From contig OZ024894.1 of assembly GCA_964017195.1 (NCBI GenBank), forward strand, positions 36,169,614 through 36,233,613: a DNA stretch of 64,000 bases. Reading direction: 5' to 3'. A program made the position numbers and the translations under genes. Shown piece by piece: positions 22,561 through 34,232 of the stretch. Within the stretch, counting starts at the first letter, position 1, and the number at the start of each line of letters is the position of its first letter. The notes under the pieces were generated by a model, which was not told the DNA's origin, did no database searches, and saw only the letters and a list, made by a program, of their open reading frames with translations. The stretch comes from Siderastrea radians. Taxonomy: Eukaryota; Cnidaria; Anthozoa; Scleractinia; Rhizangiidae.

Positions 22561-24677
22561 TAAAAATTGGAGTTCCGCTTTTAGGCTTGGCTAAATCTAT
22601 ATATTCACATGAACAATACACCTGCGCATAGTATATGGACGCTGTGTACACGCTATACACGTCCAATGAAAGAGGATTAACGGACATACATTGAGCAGAT
22701 GCCTTCCCTTGAGAGGTCCTTTGAAATTCATTTTTTGACTGAATCCGACACTCGAGGGTTAAAGGAAATTAAGGGGGAGCAATAACGGGTTGTAAGCTTG
22801 TTGTCGCTGTTTTTATTTTTGCTTATTTGTTTCCTCGTTTGTTCTTTGTTTGTTTGTTTTTTCTAAGCAAGCTTAAGAATATATCCGTCACGAAGTTTTA
22901 TGTTTTGGTTACTATGTTTTGAAAGCTTTTCTATATTCCTACCTGTTGTTCACCATTTTCATGTGACTGTGGATGACGGAGTGAGTGGGTGAGTGGACGA
23001 TGCCGATGGATCGTATTGTTGTCAGTGCTAAAAAAGGGACGCGGTCATGTTCTCTCAAACATGCCTTGTAAGCTATGTATGCTACATGTAACAAGGTATG
23101 TGTCCTCTTGTATATTTTGCGGTTTAATCTGCTGTCTTTTAGATAACTAACTCTGGGCTGAAGATTTTGTCCTTTTGGTTTCGAAAGGTATAACTGTTGT
23201 GCTTACTATATTGCTACTGGTTTGAATTTGGGAGGGAGTTTAAATGTAAGGGAATTACAAAACAATTCTTTTCGCGTTCACATTATTGGAAATCGGATGA
23301 AGCGATTTCTTTCATCAACTCCTGCGCATACAGGATAGCTGAAATCTCTAGAAACAATTTGAGACCAAATTTTTCTTTCCATGGTCAGGATAAATGTCAA
23401 TTTGAGGAACGCGAAAAGAATTGTTTATGATTCAGGGGCTAAAACCTTCAATCAATTATTTCTCGAAAACGCTCTCATAAAAATTGTTTAAATCGGTACA
23501 ACTGAAGACAATTATATGAACTACAAGTCCTATAAATAGCTTTGAAAACGAATGTCTGGATTTCCTACAAATTAAGGAAAAGTAAAAATAGCAATGGCGT
23601 CACCGTTTTACTATGGTTACGTCGATCTCGAAAAAAAACACTTTTTTTAAACTTCAATCTATACCCTACAAATAAGTATAACTCAATTTCCCGTTTCGTT
23701 TGCGACATCTTTGTATTTCGTGTTCAAAGAGAGTAGGTATGGTTAGGGAAAAACCGGGTCTAGCCACCTTAAGCAACTGATGTTATGCTGCTCAATAACT
23801 ATTTGACTAAGATAATTATTTATAATTATATCTTATCCAAACTCGTCACGGTGAGATGATTGTTGCTTCTCTTTTGTGCAAAATAAATGTCAATTTGAGA
23901 ATATTGCTCCACACGTCTACAGCCAAAATTAACAGTCTAGTGTTCTCATAAAACTTACTAATTACAGGTAAATTGTGTATATATTGTATTGAAGTGAAAA
24001 TCTAAAGATTGTGTTAATTTTTCTGTTAAAATATTATTTGTCTATTAGCACTGCTTAACAACAAAATTAAATAATTTCCAAATTCGCACTCATTAAAAGT
24101 TAATTTTACAATAACAGTTGCATCGCTCAGTGCAGTCACCTTCATCGGATTCAGTTTAGGGAAAGGGACACTAACAACAAGCATTAGTATCAGATGAACA
24201 ATAAAGTAGCAAACATTATATATAATAGTACTGAATATCCGCAAAATATTTGCTCCAGTCCTAATAAAATACCATGTGACAGGCGCCATTGAACCGCCGA
24301 TGTTTTTTCAGCTTCGTTGATAATGAGCTGTCCGAATTATTATATCCATTTTCTTGAACTATTAACGTTTACCTCCAGCCGACATCTTTCCGCGGTCAAG
24401 CAATTTACAAGTGCATCATATCCTTGTGAGTAAAGTGGGAAGTGCTTGCATCCCATACTTTGCTCTAGGGGTTGTCATGCCAGAATCCCGCCCTTTCTTT
24501 CTTCATGGGTCATCATACGTTGTATCATTCAGCGATATCAAACATATGCAGTAATTATAAGCGGCAAGGTTGCTAGTACAGCACTATCGTCACTATCGAT
24601 AAGCTGGGAATTAGTTTTCATTTTTGATTCTTTGCACTAAAGCCTCCTTATACTTTGGCATTGTTTCAGGTTGAGAC
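22561..24677. other. Non-coding stretch upstream of the cysteine-rich peptide gene
   Basis: No coding region was recognised. The acceptor-like ttgtttcag at 24661-24669, eight bases before the ATG at 24678, suggests an additional 5' UTR exon somewhere here. Confidence 0.45.
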
Positions 24678-25759
24678 ATGAAGTTATCGGTTTTGCTGAC
24701 TATTGTGTGCATTCTAGGCCTCGACATTGATCAGGTAACTGATTGCAATATGTTTAAAAAAACGCGCTCACTTTGTTTTTCGTTTTTCCGAAGGAAATAA
24801 TGAGCGATACTTTACCCTTTGGCTCACACAATTCTCAGTCGATTCACTGTACTATAAACAAGCTTACATTGGGTAGATCTTAGTTTTAGACTTTTGGTTT
24901 CGGGATGCTTAAATTGTTCTCATGTTTTTCAAGTTAAATTAAGAACACTTAGATGTTAAAGTTTACTTTTATTTAACTCCCCCGCTATTCTAGCATAAAA
25001 TATGTTGCTCACTGAGCTACGGACCTAAAAGGCTTCTTTAAAAAAGGTTGTGTCGTTTTTATTTCTATTTATATATCCCCCTTATTTTGTTTAGGTTGAA
25101 GGAGCTAGCAAGAGAGGTACGTCTTAATCTGTGACTCTTTCTTTTCGCAATTTCCACTACGAATTCAGCATATACTAAACCTTAATAAGTTGCAAATGTA
25201 CGGCCACGGAATTTAATTACAATTCTAATTATAAATTTACGCAACTCGGAATGAAAGTGACATTAAAGTCCATTTGAGCAACGACAATTTGTTTTGAATA
25301 AATTCAACTATTAGCACACAGATGAAAGAGCATTGCAAAAAGTTTAAGTCGGGCATGCCTTCGAAAATGGGCTTGCTGTAAAAGAGACAGTTGGGGCCGT
25401 GTAGCATTGTCTAAATTTAATTTTATCATTGAACATTCAGAGTGTTGCAAAATGATAAGACGAAAAGGAATTGAAGGCGCACACCTGGTAAAAATACCGA
25501 AAGCCTGTGGATTTTGGCATACTGTCTGATGTTAACGTGCAAGGTATTTGGGAAAATGTTTTGGGTATAGTTTCCCTGACATTGATTTATTTTCATCACT
25601 TATGCAGTTTTTTGTCCAAACCCCTGTCCGGAGTAAATTGGAATCGCTGATTGTGTCGTTGATCCTTGCCATGAAAACCCCTGCCCCGAGGAGTGCGTCT
25701 GTGTCTCCTGTAGATGCGGTGGTTGCACGTACGCCTGTAAGCAAAACCTACGAGGGTAA
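24678..25759 (+). pseudogene. Spliced gene for a small secreted cysteine-rich peptide, nonsense codon in last exon
   Basis: Exon 1 (24678-24734) is a 19-codon signal peptide start, MKLSVLLTIVCILGL then an acidic end, with donor ATCAG|GTAACT in phase 0. Exon 2 (25095-25116) is 22 nt between ttttgtttag and GTACGT and ends in a dibasic Lys-Arg, a likely propeptide cleavage site, in phase 1. Exon 3 (25608-25759) starts at tatgcag in the matching phase and encodes two cysteines, then an in-frame TAA at 25634-25636, then nine more cysteines with CxC and GGC motifs, ending in TAA at 25757-25759. The layout resembles secreted defence or venom-type peptides and extracellular cysteine-rich modules. Function is not assigned. 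The internal stop makes it a likely pseudogene or mutant allele. Confidence 0.55.
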
Positions 25760-26068
25760 AGCTGACCTTAACGAATACAACTGTTCAGGGATATTCAATG
25801 TCTACTACTTGATCCATGTATTCGATGTAAGCAACAATCAAAGTGCCACTGAGACGAAAATTCGTAGGTTTATTTCCGCCAAATTCTGTCGCAGAATATC
25901 GCGTTGTGTCTATATTTACTCAGAAAACTGAACAAGAAACCGTCCATCCTAATATTTTTTAGCTCCAAAGTTGCGTAAAATGTGTCCGCCATTATTGAAA
26001 ACGTGTTCCTGGGTGATTGCTACGTCAGAGGCTCACCTCAGTCGCATTTCCTTGTGTTTTGACTCAAG
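25760..26068. other. Non-coding, with a promoter-like segment at its end
   Basis: CCGCCATTA, TACGTCA and AGAGGCTCACCTCA (about 25987-26037) are matched by an inverted, similar segment at about 27890-27975. It probably contains the start region of the short exon at 26069. Confidence 0.45.
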
Positions 26069-26191
26069 ATGCCTACCGTCGACTGCAAAACCTCCGAAGA
26101 GTATTTCTACGATTCGAAACAGTCTTTAGCTTCCGAAGCATCAGAGGATTCATTTAATTCGGCAAATGAAGAATTTTTTTTACCGTACGAT
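26069..26191 (+). CDS. Possible first exon of an unidentified acidic protein
   Basis: An ATG in the context actcaagATGCC opens 41 codons, acidic and Ser-rich (MPTVDCKTSEEYFYDSKQSL at the start), and ends at GAT|GTAAGA, a good donor in phase 0. Beyond the donor the frame stops after 14 codons. Promoter-like words precede it. No downstream exon was found; coding remnants of transposon-type genes in corals often start this way, but the family is not identified. Confidence 0.3.
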
Positions 26192-27477
26192 GTAAGAACT
26201 GATGTCAGGAGATTTCAGCTTATTAGCTTGTAAACAAACTGTTCAGTTGTTTTTCTCGCCTTATTGGCGGGAGTTCAAAATATGTGCGAAATAATGCTTA
26301 TAATGTGATTACAGTTCAGGCACAAGTTGCCCAAAGAGCGGATAACTCTTATCCAGCGGATAAATGGCTGTCCAGCTATTCGAAAAATTGATGTTTTAAG
26401 CTTTGGAAATTTAGACAAAACACCTATAAAAAGTCTAGAATTTGATGCTCGCGAATTCTCAAGAATCGGTCGATCGATTTTATTGATCGCTTCGTTGGAG
26501 AAATAAAAGAAGCTAAATTTTGTTTGCCGTTGTTTATATTCATTATATATTGTAAAGCATTGAGATTTTGGGCCATTCTTAGCATAGTATGGGAAACTTT
26601 CTTGAAGAGCCGTAATGCTGTAGTCATCTGGCAGTCAGCTCATGAAGCTTATCGTGTCCATCACAGTACAGTGGTCGCTTAATGCATTGAAACACAAGTG
26701 CTTGGCGTTTCTAAATATTTTGAACAGTTTTTGTAGAATTCTTTACTTGAGCCGAAAAAAGTGAAATAAACCAAGACCTTCTTTTAAGAACTGGAGGCCT
26801 TGTATGACCGGAATCTAAATATTTGTAGTGCAAATCAAAGCCACAAGGAAAATTTTCTGCTGTTCAACAACAACATGCGGACCGCCAAGGAAACGACTAG
26901 CTTTCACTTGCTTTATTCACTGCGTAAAAATAATAACTTAATATTTAATCATTTTTCTTAGTAGTTCATTTACTATGCTATGACAGTTAAAAGAAAGAAC
27001 ATTGTAAAACCCTTAGACAAATAGTGCCGTGTGATATTTTTCCTAGCTTAAATTTCCACGCAAGACGAGCCGACCTATCGACATGATCGAAGCCTTTATA
27101 TATTTCGAACAATAATGTCAATCGACTCTTAAGCGACAGGGTAGAAGGAGAAAAGTTTCTCGACATTCAGGATGGTGTGCTATAAAATAACTGTCCATGC
27201 TTCTAAGCGATTACTGCTTTGAAATTAACACACGCGGAATTAAAAAAAAAACGCTAAGCAATACAAACTATTGGCTTAATCGCGGCGGTCAGTCCTGCAT
27301 TCGCCCAGGATGCATTTTATGAGGCTACGCCGCAGATCTTCGCGCTAGCAGACGGCAGAACTGAAAGGGTTTTCCAAAAGCAAAACAAATTTTATAATAC
27401 GTTAAAAGAAAACAAGTTTTGCACAATGGCGGATGCGTTGAAAAAGAAACAAACTATCACTTCAACTGCGTTAAGAT
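26192..27477. other. Non-coding stretch
   Basis: Nothing recognisable was found between the possible exon on the plus strand and the THAP remnant on the minus strand. Confidence 0.5.
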
Positions 27478-27775
27478 TAGGTACCTTTCTTCTCGTTTTT
27501 TCCGGATCTTTCTTTCCATATAGTTAGAATGGACAATGGAATAATCGACCTCTGGGATCCTTCGACATGAACAGCCCTCTGGAAACACTGGTCCGTGAAG
27601 TGATCAGAACAGCCAACAAAAATACCTCTCGGGTTGAAAGTCGCACTGTGAGTACGAACATTGTCCATTTTTTTATTGCGGGTCCGTTCGTAATAGGGCT
27701 TTGATGAAGCGAAATACCAGCTCGGTGGTTGGATTTATTGTTGTAGCATTGTACAGCACAAGTAATACCCTTCAT
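27478..27775 (-). pseudogene. THAP-type zinc finger domain, frameshifted
   Basis: The minus-strand ATG at 27775 opens KGITCAVQCYNNKSNHRAG and then PAIKKW, matching the first half of a THAP domain (C-x3-C and the conserved Trp). The second half, TFNPRGIFVGCSDHFTDQCF with the C-x2-H pair, is in another frame from about 27668 down. The shift lies at about 27650-27675, next to a run of seven A on the minus strand. The end, AAG|GTACCT at about 27483, could be a splice donor. THAP domains bind DNA and occur in P-element-type transposases and host factors. Only this domain is present, so it is a remnant or a frame-broken first exon. Confidence 0.7.
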
Positions 27776-28479
27776 AGCTGCTGCAGCAACGAAAATTGCA
27801 AGGTCATACAGCAAACAGTTGGCACGAAATCTTCCCTCGACAACAGTTATATTTCTCGCGGCAAGTAACCGAATGAAGCCTGCCTTGGTTTGAGGTGAGC
27901 CTCTAACGTCACTTCCGCTAATTCGCAAGCCAGCTTCCAGAACAAGGGCCAGTAATGGCGGCCGTAAAATCTCGACAAAAACCGTCCGAAAAAAGCGACT
28001 TCCAGTCAAATTTGGCATAGTGAATAACAACCACAGACTATTTTCGAAAATGCAAAAATATGGAATACCAAAATGAGTGTACAATTAAAAAATGTTGAAA
28101 AAGAGAGTTTATGGTCACTGTATTTACGTTTTCAATGAGACTGTTTGTGGGTCCAAGCCAATCAATGTACCTCAAAATCATTATAATTTAAGGGAGTAAA
28201 TTGATATACATGAGAAACAAGCGACCACTCCATTATCTCCCACTTATCAAAAACATAAACTGGAGTGAAAATTTACCCCTTTCTTGACTACAAGAAATTT
28301 GGCGGGTTTATTAATCTAAGTCGAGCATTCGTCTTCTCCTAGAGCTTTAGGCGGTCTGGCACCTAGGGTACATAAGGCCAGACCAAAAAGAAAGAGATTT
28401 TTTTAAACTGTTGCTCCTGTTTGCCCTGAAACTTTTGTGAGGTTTTGGTGCCTCTTGTACGCTCCCGTACACTTTAAGA
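27776..28479. other. Flank of the THAP remnant
   Basis: The frame on the minus strand stays open upstream to about 28084 but shows no domain. The interval contains the inverted copy (27890-27975) of the promoter-like segment near 25987-26060. No other feature was seen. Confidence 0.4.
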
Positions 28480-29245
28480 GGGGATGTCCACTAACATCGA
28501 GCGAGTGGCGGCACATGATGAAAAATAAAATTCCCTCATAAATTTTCCACGGATACCCTATGGCAATCTAAGAAACGTGGTGGAATTTTTTTCTTGAAAT
28601 TTTTTTTTAAGCCCGAAAAAAAAACTGTAACATGTTTACGCCACACGTGTCCTGTAAACACGCGAAATAAACGTGTATCATACCTTCTCGTAAACTTCGC
28701 TCTGTTTGATTTGCACCCCAGAAAACCCCCATTTTAAGCGTGGTAGTTTGCTTTTAAGTGTGTAGGAAGTAATTGAGTCCTGTTTTAGATCTGTGAATTA
28801 ATTTTCAAGGTCATGGCGAGCCGCTGAAAATCACTAAAATTCGCTTGCTTTGAATTCTCAATTTGGCACAGTTTTTCAAGAGAAAGTTTTCCTCCCCGGT
28901 AAAACACCAAATCACTTGAAATTCAGAATTCTTGAAAGACGAAATACCATTCTAAAATCAGGTTTAAAAATTAGTTTCGGGCTTTTTATCAGCGCCGAGA
29001 ACAAACGCTCTCAAAATCCCGATAATCACAACGTTAACCTGTCAACCAGTACAAACAATAGGCTCGTGCCTCCGACCGAATAGCCGAAAACTTGGAATTT
29101 TTTCCTTGTATCCTTTGGTATTTGCATGAAAAGTACAGGGTAAAGGTCATATCTAGCTTACCTTGAATAAGATTTTGTCTAAATGCCAGGTTTTGTCAAG
29201 TTTTAGGTGTACCGTCCAAGGGCCATCTTGACGCGTGGAATCGGC
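28480..29245 (+). repeat. Dispersed repeat A, left copy
   Basis: Matches 44255-45035 in inverted orientation over about 770 bp at roughly 70-85% identity, including GGCACATGATGAAAAAT, GAAACGTGGTGG and CAAATCACTTGAAATTCAGA. On the minus strand it keeps a splice donor ATTCAAG|GTAAGC at 29162/29161; the other copy keeps ATTCAG|GTGAGC. The block may therefore be a duplicated first exon plus intron rather than a transposon. Confidence 0.8.
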
Positions 29246-29899
29246 CGTTATCTCCTGGTATCTCCAGATTGACTTTCAACTAATGAATAACGACTCCGCC
29301 AACACATTCACATCCCTTAACGAATGGCAAATGAATTTTTAAAACCTCCCAGTGTTAATTCCCTCAAGAAACTAAATAACTTTGCAGTGATCTCAACATT
29401 CATCTCAGAAACCGCACTGTTATTGTGGTCTGATTTACCTAAATTTGTCTGTCACGCAACGGGTTCTGGTCAAGTCACAGGATAGGTTTTGGTGATGGAT
29501 TGCAAAAATGGGAAAAAAATCGAAAGATTAGGACGTCTGAAATAACTTAAGCTATGAAAAAAATTACACAAGATAGAAGGCGATGTAAATAGTGATGGCG
29601 TTTGTTTCAGCAACTCGATCGGAATGATCCTTTCCCGTTTTCATCCCAGATGCCGGACTACCTCAATGTAAAAACAAACCGCAGAGATAGCTGAATTTTT
29701 TCCATGATTTAAACTAAAGCATATCGAAGGGTAACAAAGAAGGCATCCATTTGTTTTTTACAAGTTTCCTGAAAATTTTAAGTTCACTCTTCTCTATAAG
29801 CGTACGTTTTCAATGCGTAGCACTTGGCTACAACTGTGTTTGTTTACTCACATTCCGTCCTCCTGTTTGGTGTCATGTTACACCGCCGAAGTTATGCCT
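29246..29899. other. Non-coding stretch between repeat blocks
   Basis: Nothing recognisable; AT-rich with short A-runs. Confidence 0.4.
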
Positions 29900-29933
29900 G
29901 AAATATCGGGTGTCAGTAAAACGCCGACTCGGA

Positions 29934-29985
<52 letters not shown>

Positions 29986-30075
29986 CGGTCGGGGTGTCTT
30001 TTTTTTTTCATTTTTTTTTAGGGATTTGTTTGGAAAGAGATTCCTTTTGGTCGAAAACGTATCTGTTGTGATTCA
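29900..30075 (+). repeat. Dispersed repeat B with (TCGGGG)n core, left copy
   Basis: About ten TCGGGG units (29935-29994) follow GTGTCAGTAAAACGCCGACT. The same order appears inverted at 41115-41265, where the repeat has only about four units. The flank TTTGGAAAGAGATTCCTTTT is also matched there. The G-runs of four could form G-quadruplexes. The Gly-Val or Arg-Gly frames across it are products of the repeat. Confidence 0.85.
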
Positions 30076-31390
30076 ACGGAAAATGTTTTTAAATAAATTG
30101 TCAAAAAATGGAACTGTGCATTTGACCTGAGCTTCCTTCAGTTGGCTCATTTTCCGGCAAAAATGGTCACGTGGTCAATCATAAAGTCTTTTCCGCGTTT
30201 TCCTTTTACGAACATGGCGAAAGGATGCAATTCTGGTAAGCAAGGAAATCCCATAGTTTGCTTGTCATTTGGGTCCATGTGCTTGAAACTTGATTTGTGA
30301 AGGGAAAAGTAAAATACTAAAATAAGCTGAAATCGCTTTTGTTACAGGTGTAGTTTTAAAGTTCGGCAGTCTTGTGAGCACCCTTGCGAACAGAATTCCC
30401 AGAAAAGATGGAATTCCTAGGAATTCTTAAGAATTCCTAGGAATTCCAAATGATTCCAAGACATGCAAATTAGGAAAAACATAAAAGCTTGGAATTTCTG
30501 GGAATATATGGCAATGTGTTAAAACTGCACTTGGAATTATTAGAAATTCCTAGGAATTCCCAATAATACCAAAACTGATAATGAAAGGGCTTGGGAATGT
30601 CTGAGAATATATGGGAATGGCTAAATTAAATGGCTTGGGCTAATAAAAATGGTTGGGAATTTATGAGAATAAATAGGAATGACTAAATTAATATGAGAAA
30701 TATTGGCAATTTACTTGGAATAGCAACTTTAAGTCCCTGACTTAAATACTTGACAGACTTCAAGTTGAGGATATTTCAGTAAAATGTCTTTGGGACTACC
30801 AGGAAGTTATGAAAAAGGACATTTAATGTATCACACAGTCAAACAAGTCTTAACTTGTTTTCTAAACATTGAGGTATTCCTGAACCTTTGAGGACAGGTC
30901 AGGGAAACAAAATTGAAAGGTACATGCATTAATAATTAATTAATAATAATTAATTTATAATAAATTAATTAATAATTAAATAAATAAATTCCTTGTGTAA
31001 ATTATGTGTTCGTTCGCTTGTTGAATTGAGGACACCAACTGAATAAAGGTTGAATACATACATGTACCAGAGCAGCAAAAGCATCTTATTATGCTACTAT
31101 TTTCTGTTTACAAAAAAAGTATATCCTTAAAAATTATCCATGACACAAGTAACTATAAAGTATCTTTAAAAAAATATTGTTCATGACACAGCTTCAACCA
31201 CACTCCATTGAAGTTAGGCAGTCTTACTAGGCATGGATTTGCAGAGTTCCCTTTGAGAAGGAACACTTTTTTCCACAATGTCCTCTTCCTTTGCCAGTTG
31301 AAATTTATCTCTGAAAATAAAGAATAAAATAAAAGTAAACGAGAAGTCATGAAATGATGCCTTCAAATAAATACTATTATTAAAAACTGG
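30076..31390. other. Non-coding stretch
   Basis: It holds the GGAATTCC-type repeat block at 30380-30720 and a TTAATTAATAAT-rich tract at 30930-30990. No gene was recognised. Confidence 0.5.
30380..30720 (+). repeat. Degenerate GGAATTCC-type repeat block C, left copy
   Basis: GGAATTCCTAGGAATTC and related GGGAATATATGGGAAT words recur at intervals of roughly 30-60 bp. Similar words appear in inverted orientation at 40735-40800. It is a decayed satellite-like block. Confidence 0.6.
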
Positions 31391-32767
31391 ACTAGGTATA
31401 TTGGATTTCTAGCATTTTGATTGGCTGAACGGAGCTAGGCTATCAGCTCATATACCTGCTGCGACCAAATATGGTCAATGAACACTCAACAACAAAGTGA
31501 GCTGAAAGTTTTTTCCTCGCGAACAACCCGGCGAGAAAAATGGACGAGAAAAATCACTTGCCAGCAAATTTAAATTAAGCAGAAATTCCACCAACGTCAC
31601 CAACAAGCATCACCAACAGCGTCGTCTAACACAAGTCAAAATTGTTTGAAGAAACTGTGCAGAAATAGAAATTTAAGCATTAAGCGTTGTGTTTACAATT
31701 AATTTCTTTCATCGATCGTCACGTCGATCATTGAAATTGAACAAACGGTAGGTATTATCAGAAAGGATTTCCACGTCAAAATATCAAGACAAGACATAAA
31801 ATAAAACACAATGAAATGGGGCTCGAACATTTAATAAAAACTATCACACATTCATGGCGAGTCGGTGCAAAAATCATGAAGCAGTCTAAACAAGTGCTAC
31901 AAAAATACAGCTGCAAACTACCGAAAAGGAAGGAAGGGCGAGATTGTTTTTCGGCTTTAAAATGCAAAATCAGGACACTGGTTTACCTGCACTTGTTGTA
32001 GCTCTGTGTTCCAACAGGTCCAAATGCTCAGATAGAAATTGGATGCCATGTAAACGGAGTTGAATCGCTTTTCCAGTTGTTTGAATGTTGTGTTTACCAT
32101 TCCGTCCGCAACCTCTAAACCGAGAACTACTGCATTTTGCCCTTTGCGTTTAACAAACTATGATGGTGAATTCTAATGTTCCTCGCTACAGTAATCTTGC
32201 TTCTGAGCTGCATAGAAAATACCTCTTCAAGTTCAACTGTTCAAATTTGTTCTGTCTTCAGTTCGATCAAACACGCACATGATGGCTCCGTTGTGCGAAC
32301 AGATTACAAACTTGTTCAGTTTCAACTCCAGCAGCTATATGGTGAAATTGTACAGCTTCAATCCGCTTTAAACGATGATTACAACAATGTTCAGGAAAAA
32401 TCAAACATGTACCATATTTCAAAGCCAATAATTAGAAGATTTTTTTCCAAAACGTGTGCTACTTTGTTCACTTTCGAGCAGTTTTCATTGATTCATTCAG
32501 CTTTGCTTGCAATGAAACGCTGCAACACTTCGCAAGGTCTTGGCGCCTTTTTCGTTCAGTCATGTGATCAATTCTTGTTCCGCTTAAATTTCTTTTCTCA
32601 TTTTTCCCGTTCTTTCTGATTTTTTTTTCAATAGTGGTTAAGTTTTTAATAAAACAATTATTCTACTCGGGCTTGCTGGATATCAAATGATTATAACCAA
32701 CTCGGCGCTACGCGCCTCGTTGGTTATCTATCATTCGATATCCAGCGCGCCCTCTTAGAATAATTGT
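31391..32767. repeat. Possible composite repeat with a small reading frame
   Basis: It begins with GGTATATTGGATTTCTAGC and TTTTGATTGGCT, words common in coral dispersed repeats, and ends in the hairpin repeat at 32654-32767. Inside, an ATG at 32176 opens 147 codons with a hydrophobic start (MFLATVILLLSC) and no recognised domain or splice context. Whether the frame is real is doubtful. Confidence 0.25.
32654..32767. repeat. Hairpin repeat 3 with tandem-GA apex
   Basis: A 114-bp near-palindrome. Outer ACAATTATTCTA pairs with the inverted TAGAATAATTGT, with CTGGATATC/GATATCCAG inside. The apex (32699-32721), read on the minus strand, is AACGAGGCGC-GTA-GCGCCGAGTT: a GTA triloop, GC stem, and GA opposite GA. 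Its arms differ from those of hairpin repeat 2 and resemble hairpin repeat 1 only at the outer AT-rich end. Confidence 0.85.
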
Positions 32768-33649
32768 TAATTATCATTAACCACCGTACGACCTCACTCA
32801 TGCAATTTTATTGAAAACATACTCAGGAGATGATGTGTGTAGGGGCAGATACATGTGGGTTGGTGTGAGCTGGTCCAGAAGAGCTGTCCAGCTCCGCACA
32901 CATTGTCACCTGATTACGGCAAAATATTTGGATCTCGGTCATGGCGCATGGAACTACTCTGCCCTTATTCCATGCGCTAGAGCCAAATACTTTCCCATCC
33001 AGCGCTCCCACTCAGTCAATAAGTACATATTATTATTAGGAGACAATTACACAACAACGACTTTTATCACATAATTGACGACAGGACTTGTGATTATTTC
33101 ACTCTAATGACTTCACTTTCTTGTGGATTTCATGTTAGTAAAGAAAATGAATACAACAGTAGGTAATGTCGAGGAAGGGATTTAAGAACCCCCAGCCACT
33201 TATTTACAAGTGCATCAATGTTTTGAATATGAACAAAAGAGCCATTCTTATTCAATGACATGCAAATGGGGTCAGATATTCTTAATTTTTTGCTTGTCGA
33301 CCACATGGTCAGCTGTACCCAATCTTTTGACTGAGTAACAGTTGGTTAATATTAATGTTTGTGCTGCTGCACTGTATACAAAGCGAGCTGTTGTAAAGAT
33401 CGTTTCTGAACTGGTTGCAGAACGAGAGTGCTCCTTGATGATATAAAGCTGTATAAACTCGAGCATACAAACAATTCTTTTATTCAACCTATTCAATGGC
33501 AAGAAAAGTCGATATCTCCGAATTATATTCTATTTTCCTCTAAAAGTCTAACTCATTATTAAAATTTGAATATGTTTCAAATGAAGCTCCTTTTTTTCAC
33601 AGGATGTTTACGTGTGGGCGCCATACTCGGCTTTTCTGTCGACACAAAA
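32768..33649. other. Non-coding stretch
   Basis: No gene or repeat was recognised. Confidence 0.45.
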
Positions 33650-33834
33650 TGGGCCATTCCATGTAATGTCTGCAACTCCCCCCTCCCCACTCCCATTGAG
33701 GTACAGGGAAATCCTAAAGGGAAGGGAGGGGGTTTCAAAAGTCATTTATAAAGGAGTAGCTATGTCGGTTCCTTTGATCTCTCAAAAACAGCTCCCTTTT
33801 TAGTGGGGGTGCATACATTAAATGGAATGGCCCA
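33650..33834. mobile_element. MITE-like element a
   Basis: 185 bp with inverted ends TGGGCCATTCCATGTAATGT and ACATTAAATGGAATGGCCCA, C-run inside the left end and G-run inside the right. It contains GGGAAATCCTAAAGGGAAG-type words. It is a near neighbour (46 bp) of related element b. Confidence 0.75.
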
Positions 33835-33880
33835 ATGGCGTCCAACTGCATAAGACATAGTTTAGAATCCGTTCAAGAAA

Positions 33881-34232
33881 TGGGCTATTCCATTTAATAT
33901 CCGCCCCCCCCCCCTCGGTTGAGGAACAGTGGAATTCTTCAGGGATAAGGGATAACAGTGGTGGAATTTTTCAGGGGTAAAGGCCAAAAGCTGGGGAATT
34001 CTTTAGGGGTAAAACCCATATTATCAGTGGAATTCTTCAGGGGGAAACAGAGATTTCATGGAATTCTTCAGGGGTAAATGCTTTTTTTTGTGAAATTCTT
34101 CAGGGGTAAACCCATTTCTTAAGGATGTCTTCAGGGGGTAACACTTTTTAACGGAATTCTTTAGGGGTAAGAGGGAAAGGCCAGTCCTCAACCGCGGGGG
34201 GGGGGGGGGTGGATATTAAATGGAATAGCCCA
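33881..34232. mobile_element. MITE-like element b with internal tandem repeats
   Basis: 352 bp with inverted ends TGGGCTATTCCATTTAATAT and ATATTAAATGGAATAGCCCA, then C12 on the left and G16 on the right. The interior is about ten degenerate copies of GGAATTCTTCAGGGGTAAA at roughly 25-35 bp spacing. The ends match element a at most positions, so the two belong to one family. Confidence 0.85.

Noticed and set aside
25548..25931. 127-codon plus-strand frame
   Set aside because: It overlaps the cysteine-rich exon in another frame and has no domain; the spliced frame has matching phases and a cysteine pattern.
29751..30130. Frames encoding Gly-Val or Arg-Gly repeats
   Set aside because: They only translate the TCGGGG hexanucleotide array in different frames; no conserved flanking protein.
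32176..32619. 147-codon frame with a hydrophobic start as a secreted protein gene
   Set aside because: No homology recognised, no supporting splice or poly(A) signal, and it sits in a probable repeat; mentioned only within the repeat entry.
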